This document shows, one piece after another, positions 58,567 through 64,000 of a stretch of 64,000 bases of DNA. The notes beneath the pieces are model-generated. The model was not told the DNA's origin, did not search any database, and saw only the letters and a list, made by a program, of their open reading frames with translations. Origin of the DNA: UBA6019 sp035535055 (GTDB lineage Bacteria > Chloroflexota > Dormibacteria > Dormibacterales > Dormibacteraceae); the NCBI GenBank assembly GCA_035535055.1, contig DATLQT010000044.1, positions 78,091 through 142,090 on the forward strand, in the 5' to 3' direction. The stretch's first letter is position 1; each line of letters opens with the position of its first letter. The position numbers and the translations under genes are program-made.

Positions 58567-58594
58567 TTGACATTGCCCCGGGCGCCCATAGAAT
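58567..58594 (+). promoter_or_regulatory. classical sigma70 promoter
   Basis: TTGACA (58567-58572) and TAGAAT (58589-58594) with 16-nt spacing, 29 nt before ATG 58624, plus a GGGGGTGAG ribosome site. This is the clearest full promoter in the window. Confidence 0.75.
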
Positions 58595-58623
58595 TGACCA
58601 ATAGGGGGTGAGAGACTGTAACA

Positions 58624-58932
58624 ATGCTTGAAGATGCCTGTGTAGAGATTGAGGTCCTTACCGAGAAGGACCGCCAGGAGCGGGCGCAGAAGTACGCGCG
58701 CCGCAACCGGATGCGCTACATCGACCAGCTTCTCAACGAGCTGGAGATGCTGAACCTGGCCGACCAGGCGAGGATGCCCGACCAGCTCTCCACCGCTGTC
58801 GACCAGCTCATCGAGGAGACCAAGGCTGCTGAGATCCGCGGCGCCAGGAGCGTGGCGACGGTGCCGGACGCGATGGACGTCCTCTACGAGATCCAGGACA
58901 GCCTCATGTTCAACCAGATCGAGGACGAGTAG
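58624..58932 (+). CDS. small helical protein of unknown function
   Basis: 102 residues, mostly amphipathic helix (EKDRQERAQKYARRNRMRYIDQLLNELEMLNLAD), acidic at the end (FNQIEDE). No family is recognised. Its full promoter, ribosome site and upstream inverted repeat suggest strong and perhaps regulated expression. A short hairpin with T-run follows the stop. Confidence 0.6.
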   Translation: MLEDACVEIEVLTEKDRQERAQKYARRNRMRYIDQLLNELEMLNLADQARMPDQLSTAVDQLIEETKAAEIRGARSVATVPDAMDVLYEIQDSLMFNQIEDE

Positions 58933-58950
58933 GCTTTTTAGGGCCTTTTC
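58932..58950 (+). terminator. weak terminator-like hairpin
   Basis: Short complementary arms GGC/GCC and neighbouring A/T around TTTTTAGG, followed by TTTTCC, directly after the stop of the small helical gene. Confidence 0.3.
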
Positions 58951-59051
58951 CGTACGTCCGTTCGGTCTGTTTTGATCGATTCACTCCATTTCGGTCCCTG
59001 GTAACTTGAAGTCCAATATGTGCGTATTAGTTGGTTTAGTGACCGAGAATC

Positions 59052-59993
59052 GTGCGCAGGACCTTACCAGGGACCCTGCCTCCGACCGGTGAAATCGCCC
59101 GCCTGGTCGAGGACTACCTCGCCGCCTGCACCGCCCGGGGCCTGAGCCCCAAGACCCTCAAGGACAACTACCGCTTCCCGCTGGAGCGCGTCTTCCTGCC
59201 CTTCTGCGCCGACTCCGGCATCACGTCCGCGGCCGACCTCGACCAGCGGCGCCTGGACCGGCTCAGCGTCCAGCTCCTCGAGAAGGGGCCGGGCGGCAAG
59301 CCGCTCTCCCGCTTCTCCGTCAACACCTACCTCAACGCCATCAACCTCTTCCTCGGTTGGGCGGTCAAAGAGGGGGAGATGAAGCCGGTCCGGGCGCAGA
59401 CGCCGCGGCTGCCGCGGCGGGTCGTCGAGACGCTCAGCCGAGAGGAGGTCGACCGGCTCGAGGAGACTGCTCAGTCGGAGCGCGACAAGCTCATCGTCCG
59501 GGTGCTGGCCGACACCGGGCTCCGCGCCTCCGAGCTGCTGGGGCTGGAGGTCGGCGACCTGATCCAGCGCGACCGCCAGCACCTCCTGAAGGTCACCGGC
59601 AAGGGCGACCGGCAGCGCCTGGTGCCGGTACCGCCGGCAGACATGCGCCGGCTGCAGCGGCTGGTGCGGGGACGGGACAGGGAGGACCGCGTCTTCCTGA
59701 CCCTGCGGCGCCGGGCATCGACCGGCGACTTCGAGCCCCTGAGCCTGGCCGGCATGGAGCAGATGATCGAGACCCTCGGTGACAGCGAGTCGGCCGAGCT
59801 CGGCAAGCGCGTCTACCCGCACCTGCTGCGGCACTCCTTCGCCACCTGGACTTTGACCCGGGGCATGAACCCGATCCAGCTGGCCAACATCCTCGGCCAC
59901 AGCACGCTGCGGATGATCCAGACCACCTACAGCCACCTGACCGTCTCCGACTCCTACGAGGCGCTGATGAGGGTCCTCTCCGCCGAGTCCTGA
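59052..59993 (+). CDS. tyrosine recombinase/integrase (XerC/D-like)
   Basis: 313 residues. A SAM-like N-terminal domain (about 14-110) is followed by the catalytic domain with arginine in DTGLRASELLGL, HLLRHSFATW, LGHSTLRM and the tyrosine in TTYSHL: the full R-H-R-H-Y set. It could be the chromosome-dimer resolvase or the integrase of a remnant element. GTG 59052 follows an AT-richer 119-nt leader. The 3' end overlaps an antisense HTH gene. Confidence 0.88.
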   Translation: MRRTLPGTLPPTGEIARLVEDYLAACTARGLSPKTLKDNYRFPLERVFLPFCADSGITSAADLDQRRLDRLSVQLLEKGPGGKPLSRFSVNTYLNAINLFLGWAVKEGEMKPVRAQTPRLPRRVVETLSREEVDRLEETAQSERDKLIVRVLADTGLRASELLGLEVGDLIQRDRQHLLKVTGKGDRQRLVPVPPADMRRLQRLVRGRDREDRVFLTLRRRASTGDFEPLSLAGMEQMIETLGDSESAELGKRVYPHLLRHSFATWTLTRGMNPIQLANILGHSTLRMIQTTYSHLTVSDSYEALMRVLSAES

Positions 59994-60256
59994 CCCCCCG
60001 GTGGCTCGAGGATCACCTCGACCTCCGGCATCACCGGTTGGCGGAGCAGGGCGCCGGCCAACCGCACGAGCGTCTGGTGTCGGATCCCGCCGCCATGGAT
60101 GGCGGCGCTGATGGTCGCCCGGCTGACGCCGGCAGCCTGGGCCAGGTCCGAGCAGCTCCAGCCGCGCCGGGCCAGCTCGTAGGTCAGCCGAGCCGAGTTG
60201 AGTCGGATCGAGATCGCTCGTGCACTTCCCATGTCCTGTTCGACTTGTCGTGTCAA
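59954..60256 (-). CDS. small helix-turn-helix protein
   Basis: 100 residues from TTG 60256, or 92 from ATG 60232. The HTH reads CSDLAQAAGVSRATISAAIHGGGI, an XRE/LacI-like DNA-binding helix pair, then a short tail. It overlaps the recombinase 3' end by 40 nt on the opposite strand. It probably regulates neighbours; the target is unknown. Confidence 0.72.
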   Translation of the reverse strand: MTRQVEQDMGSARAISIRLNSARLTYELARRGWSCSDLAQAAGVSRATISAAIHGGGIRHQTLVRLAGALLRQPVMPEVEVILEPPGGQDSAERTLISAS

Positions 60257-60743
60257 GGCCCCTCCTCCCTGTGAACCGGTCGCCTTCAGTCAGGTAAGTG
60301 CAGTGAGAGGGCCAAGACCGAACGAAGTTGCGCCAACTGGGTGGATTTCGCTACAGCGGCGTTGTTGGCTTGGGACTCTTTTTGGGAGCTGGTGAGTCGG
60401 CGGAAATCGGCAATCTGGTCTCTTGGCCCTCTATCCCTTAAGGGGCATTGGGGGCCCAAGAAGTACGTTGGGCATTGCCGATGTACGAGAACGGGATCCG
60501 TATCGCTGTCGCTATCGCTGGCTATCGCATCCGATAGCGTTCAGCCAGGTTTCTGCTGGAGCAAGATCAGGCGACGCCTGACGTATCGGGACGCTCGGAA
60601 GCTTGCCTGATGTCCACCGAAACGAATGCCCCGACTCCAATCCAGGGCCGAGCCGCGACTTGGAGCGTCTTCGGTGCCGAGTGAGGGCCCCGCCAACAAT
60701 GCATGAAGCGAAAGAAATCGACCGCCGGCACGTTTAACGAAAA
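60257..60743. other. 487-nt gene-free region with repeats and hairpins
   Basis: No convincing gene. It is less GC-rich than its surroundings and contains CCCTTAAGGG-type palindromes, G-runs and a repeat/hairpin cluster at 60501-60538. It may hold regulatory RNA, an attachment site or promoters for the ECF operon. Confidence 0.55.
60501..60538 (+). repeat. TATCGC repeat cluster with hairpin
   Basis: Three TATCGC-containing repeats at 60501, 60513 and 60523 lead into a perfect hairpin GCTATCG-CATC-CGATAGC (60521-60538). It resembles a recombinase-site arm, protein-binding iterons or a small RNA stem. Confidence 0.5.
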
Positions 60744-61304
60744 GTGGAGGAGGGCGAATACACCGCGGGCGATCCCGAGGCGTTCGAGCGCCTCTACCGG
60801 AGCACCCACCCGCGGCTGGTGAGGACGCTCTACGGGCTCGTCGGCCCGGGGGCTGCCGAGGACTGCGCCCAAGAGGCCTTCGAAAAGGCTTACAAGGCCT
60901 GGCCCCGCTGGCGCGGCGACGCCCCGGCCGAGGCTTGGATCCACCGGATCGGCATCAACGTGGCGGTCTCCCATCGCCGCCGTACCCGCCTGGTGGAGAT
61001 TGTCGCCATGGTCGCGCCGGGCCTGGTCGCCGCCCCTGATCCACCTTCTGACGGGTGGGGCCAGGAGGTGACCCACGCTGTCCGCAAGCTACCGGTGAAG
61101 CTGGGCGCCGCGGTCCTTCTCCGCTACTACCACGGATACAACAACCGGGAGATCGCCAGGATTCTCGGCATCGCCGAACGGACTGTCGGCTGGCGGCTTG
61201 GAACGGCGATGGCAAGGCTGCGGACTGACTTGGACGACGGCGTTGCCGACTTCGAGGATCGAGAGCGTCTCTCTTTGCGGAACGGACAACATGAAGCCAA
61301 CTGA
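60744..61304 (+). CDS. ECF-type RNA polymerase sigma factor
   Basis: 186 residues. Sigma region 2 is AFERLYRSTHPRLVRTLYGLVG, then AAEDCAQEAFEKAYKAW and AWIHRIGINVAVSHRRR; region 4 is LPVKLGAAVLLRYYHGYNNREIARILGI and RTVGWRLGTAMARLR. GTG 60744 is used; GGAGGAGG lies just inside the gene, so a later start is not excluded. It overlaps a membrane-protein gene by 14 nt, the usual place of an anti-sigma factor, and probably drives the downstream electron-transfer genes. Confidence 0.87.
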   Translation: MEEGEYTAGDPEAFERLYRSTHPRLVRTLYGLVGPGAAEDCAQEAFEKAYKAWPRWRGDAPAEAWIHRIGINVAVSHRRRTRLVEIVAMVAPGLVAAPDPPSDGWGQEVTHAVRKLPVKLGAAVLLRYYHGYNNREIARILGIAERTVGWRLGTAMARLRTDLDDGVADFEDRERLSLRNGQHEAN

Positions 61305-61821
61305 CCCCAAATTCGAAGCCTGGTTCGCAAGTCGCCTCAAGCAGAACCTCGACCGTCTGCCGGTGACCACCCCCGAACGGCAGGGTCAGGTTCAAGGGCA
61401 TTTCCCGTTCGGGAGGAGCTCGATGTCTTTGACCCCACTCGTCGCCGTGCTCAAGTCGCAGGTAGCGGTGATTGCCGCCACCCTGGTGGTCGGGGTGAGC
61501 GCGATTGGGATGGCCACTACCGGCAGTCCCAACCCGAAGGTCTGGGGAGCGGACCTGATGGGCAGCATCCAGCGCTCGGCGCCGACGACGACCACCACGA
61601 CGCCCGGGCCCACCCCCACACCGGAAGGGACCCCAACGTCAGGCGCCCCCCTGACGATCAACTCGGCGTCTAGCCCTGAGCCCAAGGACACCCCGGAGGC
61701 GAGCGCCAGCCCCGAGCCAAGAGAGACCCCGGAGGCGGTCGCCAGCCCCGAGCCAAGAGAGACCCCAGAGCCGACCGCCACCCCTGAGTCGAATGGCGGC
61801 GACGGTTCGGGAGACGACTGA
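61291..61821 (+). CDS. single-pass membrane protein with SPEPRETPEA repeats, possible anti-sigma factor
   Basis: 176 residues: a short cytoplasmic part (DPKFEAWFASRLKQNLDRLP), one TM helix (about 57-75), then a Thr/Pro-rich external tail with tandem 12-residue repeats (SPEPKDTPEA, SPEPRETPEA twice). Position and topology suggest an anti-sigma factor for the ECF protein, but no zinc-binding HxxxCxxC is present. ATG 61291 is chosen over the upstream TTG. It overlaps the next gene by 29 nt. Confidence 0.6.
   Translation: MKPTDPKFEAWFASRLKQNLDRLPVTTPERQGQVQGHFPFGRSSMSLTPLVAVLKSQVAVIAATLVVGVSAIGMATTGSPNPKVWGADLMGSIQRSAPTTTTTTPGPTPTPEGTPTSGAPLTINSASSPEPKDTPEASASPEPRETPEAVASPEPRETPEPTATPESNGGDGSGDD
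61705..61776 (+). repeat. two 36-bp tandem repeats
   Basis: Units 61705-61740 and 61741-61776 are nearly identical and encode the SPEPRETPE repeats; a more diverged unit precedes them. They are prone to slippage. Confidence 0.7.
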
Positions 61822-62155
61822 GACGCGCCTGACCACTGCTCCCGCCTCGGCCAAGCAGGAGAGGCTGGCGCGCCTCAAGAGCCGGCTGATGGCGGGAGCG
61901 ATCCTATCGTTCGGCGCCTTCTGGGCGCTGGTGCTTGGTCATCCGGCCGGATCGCTCGGGATCCAGACCGGGCCGGTGCGGGCGGCCACGCTGGCTCAGC
62001 GCACGCCGGCCCCAGTGGCCGCCTTATCACCCTCCGGCCAGGCTCAGGCGTCGTCGGCAGCTCAGACCTCAAACGGGTCAGTGGCGCCACCGGCAGCCTC
62101 GAGGCCGACCAATGCGACTGCCCAGGCCCCGGTTCTCAGCTCCTCCGGCTCCTGA
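61793..62155 (+). CDS. single-pass membrane protein with Ser/Ala-rich tail
   Basis: 120 residues: basic N-terminus (KQERLARLKSRLM), one TM helix (about 34-50), then an external Ser/Ala/Pro/Thr tail (AALSPSGQAQASSAAQ...). No family is recognised. Overlap with the previous gene and 22-nt distance to apbE place it in the electron-transfer operon. No [S/T]GA[S/T] flavinylation motif is evident. Confidence 0.6.
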   Translation: MAATVRETTETRLTTAPASAKQERLARLKSRLMAGAILSFGAFWALVLGHPAGSLGIQTGPVRAATLAQRTPAPVAALSPSGQAQASSAAQTSNGSVAPPAASRPTNATAQAPVLSSSGS

Positions 62156-62177
62156 CCTCCACACCCCCCGAGGGCTC

Positions 62178-63077
62178 GTGCGCTTCGAGTTCTCGGCCAT
62201 GGGGACCGGGGTCACTGTCCTGCTGGCGGACGCCGATCAACACCTGATCGCCCGAGTCGAGGGTCTGTTCCGGTCCTGGGAGGAGAGACTCAGCCGCTTC
62301 CGAGAGGGCAGCGAGCTATCGTGGCTGAACGCCCAGGCGGGCGAGCGGTTGACGGTGAGCCGGCTCCTGTTTGAAGTCGTGGTGGCCGCTGTTGCGGCGG
62401 CGCAGGCAACCGAGGGTCTATTCGACCCGACCATGCTGCACCAGATCCATGGGCTCGGCTACGATCGGACATTCAGCGCCATCGGGTCGGCCGCCAGAGC
62501 CGGCCGCTATCGGCAGACTCCGGGCGGCGCCTGGCGTGAGGTCCGGCTCGACCCTCGCCGGCGGACCGTGCAGCTCCCCGAGGGGATTGGACTTGACCTC
62601 GGCGGCATCGCCAAGGGCATGGCGGTGGACGCCGCCCTGGCCAGCCTCGGGGCTGCGGGGGCTGGCTGCGCCGCGGTCGACGCCGGTGGAGATCTGGCCG
62701 TGATCGGTCTGCCCGACGGCTACGCTTCCTGGCCGATCGAGATCGAAACCAACCGCGAACCATGCGTTGTGAGCCTCGCCGCGGGCGCCCTTGCCACCTC
62801 CAGCGTGGGCCGCCGGCGGTGGCGCCAGGGAGGGGTCGAGCGCCACCATCTCCTCGACCCGACCACTGGTCTGCCGGTCGAGAACGAGGTCTGGTCGGCA
62901 TCGGCTGGGGGCGGCACCTGCCAGGAGGCCGAGGTCCACGCCAAGGCTGCCTTGCTGCTGGGCGAAAGCGCCGGCACTGCCTACCTGGAACGTCACCACC
63001 TGCCGGGTTTGCTGGTCCTCAAGGACGGTCGCCAGGTTCTCGTCGGGTCCTGGGCCTCGGCCCAGGAGCGGGGATGA
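62178..63077 (+). CDS. apbE: FAD:protein FMN transferase
   Basis: 299 residues. FSAMGTGVTVLL, DLGGIAKGMAVDAA, AAVDAGGDLAVIG and HHLLDPTTGLP are the ApbE core, binding FAD and Mg. The enzyme attaches FMN to threonine or serine of redox proteins outside the membrane. No signal peptide is seen from GTG 62178 (GAGGG lies just upstream). It is coupled by ATGA to a heme membrane protein. The flavinylated target is not in the window. Confidence 0.9.
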   Translation: MRFEFSAMGTGVTVLLADADQHLIARVEGLFRSWEERLSRFREGSELSWLNAQAGERLTVSRLLFEVVVAAVAAAQATEGLFDPTMLHQIHGLGYDRTFSAIGSAARAGRYRQTPGGAWREVRLDPRRRTVQLPEGIGLDLGGIAKGMAVDAALASLGAAGAGCAAVDAGGDLAVIGLPDGYASWPIEIETNREPCVVSLAAGALATSSVGRRRWRQGGVERHHLLDPTTGLPVENEVWSASAGGGTCQEAEVHAKAALLLGESAGTAYLERHHLPGLLVLKDGRQVLVGSWASAQERG

Positions 63078-63733
63078 CGCAGCCGGCCAGCCAGCTGGTC
63101 TGGGAGCTGGCACGAGCCACCGGGTTCGTCGCCTACCTGCTGCTGCTCCTCTCGGTCGGACTCGGCCTCATCCTGAGTCTGCAGTGGCGCTCGGAGCGCT
63201 GGCCTCGCTTCATCGGCTCCGAGCTACATGAGTACCTGAGCTTCCTGGCGCTGCTGGCCATCGGCGCTCACACCCTGGCCATCGCCCTCGACCCCTTCAT
63301 GCGGTTCACCTCGGCCGAGATCATCGTGCCGCTGGTCAGTCACTACCGTCCGGTCTGGATGGCCTGGGGGATCGTGGCCACCTACCTGATGCTGGCCATC
63401 TGGTTCAGCAAGCGGGTCCGGGCCAGGATCGGATACTCGTGGTGGCTTCGCTTCCACCAGCTCACCTTCGCGGTCTACCTGCTGACCACACTGCATGCGC
63501 TCGGCATGGGTACCGACACGCGCACCACTTGGGCGGGACTGCTCTATGCCTTCGGCTTCCTACTCGTCACCAGCCTGCTGGCCGCTCGCCTGCTGACACC
63601 TCCTGCGCCACAACGCCCCCGTCCCTACCTCGCCCTGCTGGCCGGGGTGGTGGCAGTCTGGTCCCTCTCCTGGGCGGTTTCAGGCCCGCTCGCGGCTGGG
63701 TGGGCGTTGGTCGCCAACGGCGGTGCCCATTAA
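63074..63733 (+). CDS. ferric-reductase-like transmembrane heme protein
   Basis: 219 residues, about six TM helices. Histidines spaced about 13 apart on two helices (LHEYLSFLALLAIGAH and FHQLTFAVYLLTTLH) are placed to bind two b-type hemes, as in YedZ/MsrQ and ferric reductase domains. It probably passes electrons across the membrane to a flavoprotein made by ApbE. There is no C-terminal FAD/NAD domain. ATG 63074 overlaps apbE (ATGA). Confidence 0.82.
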   Translation: MTQPASQLVWELARATGFVAYLLLLLSVGLGLILSLQWRSERWPRFIGSELHEYLSFLALLAIGAHTLAIALDPFMRFTSAEIIVPLVSHYRPVWMAWGIVATYLMLAIWFSKRVRARIGYSWWLRFHQLTFAVYLLTTLHALGMGTDTRTTWAGLLYAFGFLLVTSLLAARLLTPPAPQRPRPYLALLAGVVAVWSLSWAVSGPLAAGWALVANGGAH

Positions 63734-64000
63734 TGAATCACCTGGCCTCGTCGGCTCTCGGAGGGTGGCTGTGAAACGCGCACGGACGCCCGCGGGCCTG
63801 CCCCTGCGAGAGCGAGTACGGACCGCAATCTTGAGTGATGGCGGTACAAACGGCCGTATACAACCGCTGACAGGGACAGATGGCGCAGACAGCCCCAAGC
63901 GGCCGAAGTTCCGTTGATCAGTAGACGACAGGCCCGCGTCTGAAGCGCCTGAGGTGCCTCGCGTAAGATTCGAACGCGTCGAGTCCGCGGGAGAGCTAGA
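63734..64000. other. 267-nt right end without a supported gene
   Basis: It contains only weak open frames. A CGCGT/ACGCG hairpin and TAAGAT at about 63965 might be a promoter for a gene beyond the edge; nothing firmer is visible. Confidence 0.5.

Noticed and set aside
59052..60256. Complete integrative element around the tyrosine recombinase
   Set aside because: No flanking direct repeats, tRNA gene or phage/plasmid genes are visible; a host Xer-type recombinase is equally likely.
60341..60610. 89-residue open frame in the gene-free region
   Set aside because: The composition is unlike neighbouring proteins, it runs through the repeat cluster and it has no ribosome or -10 signal.
63723..63917. 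64-residue open frame after the heme protein
   Set aside because: Low-complexity basic sequence, no start context and no recognisable family.
63950..64000. tRNA-like TTCGAA segment at the right end
   Set aside because: The bases flanking the would-be T-loop do not form a T-stem on either strand; only a CGCGT/ACGCG hairpin remains.

Overview
The window is a very GC-rich bacterial chromosome segment, densely coded on both strands, with no rRNA, tRNA, CRISPR array or insertion sequence that I can see. Gene content suggests a soil-type actinobacterial-like lineage outside classical Actinobacteria, most plausibly Chloroflexota or Dormibacterota. The reasons are an F420 pathway with a single-domain CofE and an F420-dependent glucose-6-phosphate dehydrogenase, inositol phosphate and PIP synthases, an ATP-type PEP carboxykinase, and GH57 and GH15 glycogen-active enzymes. 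This assignment is inference. Two translation habits recur. Many genes have a TANNNT-like -10 box only 6-10 nt before the start codon, as expected for leaderless mRNAs. Most co-directional neighbours overlap by exactly 4 nt (NTGA), and several appear to start at CTG.

Layout, 1-15 kb: end of inositol-phosphate synthase, PIP synthase, a GH57 glucanotransferase, then a rightward run (DNA polymerase III delta', HisC, HD hydrolase, hydroxyacid dehydrogenase, Cof-type HAD phosphatase, PIG-L deacetylase, IspH), followed by a MaoC-like protein, a membrane protein, a Nudix hydrolase, an MFS transporter, a sirtuin, a Baeyer-Villiger-type monooxygenase and BirA. At 15.9-20.6 kb is a seven-gene translationally coupled F420 operon (unknown protein, small membrane protein, Fgd, CofC, CofE, CofD, LLM oxidoreductase); FO synthase is not in the window. 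From 20.6 to 29.9 kb are a beta-propeller protein, a GT87 mannosyltransferase, a proline-rich two-TM protein, YqeY, endonuclease III, a radical SAM protein, a four-carbon acid sugar kinase/PdxA2 pair, an acyl-CoA dehydrogenase and small proteins.

From 30 to 47.7 kb: a transmembrane Ser/Thr kinase facing a CHASE2 adenylate cyclase, EamA transporter, SDR, zinc alcohol dehydrogenase, an HCCC zinc protein, a YgjP-like metallopeptidase, GH15 glucoamylase, acyl-CoA carboxylase beta subunit, a LysR regulator, an MBL-fold hydrolase, a VWA protein and an Hsp70-like ATPase with a four-cysteine insertion. From 47.7 to 58.5 kb: PEP carboxykinase coupled to a SLOG protein, a MoaD-MoaE fusion, a class V aminotransferase, ClpP, another GT87 protein, an ATP-dependent DNA ligase with two MBL-fold neighbours (one a ligase-associated exonuclease), and a frameshifted NAD(P)HX epimerase.

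The right end (58.6-64 kb) holds a small gene with a classical sigma70 promoter, a tyrosine recombinase with an antisense HTH gene, a 487-nt gene-free stretch with structured repeats, and an operon of ECF sigma factor, two single-pass membrane proteins, an ApbE flavin transferase and a ferric-reductase-like heme membrane protein. The most unusual items are a collinear ~93-nt structured intergenic element present twice (15769-15860 and 40952-41045), the ECF/ApbE/ferric-reductase operon, the recurrent CTG starts, and the Cys4 insertion in the Hsp70-like protein.
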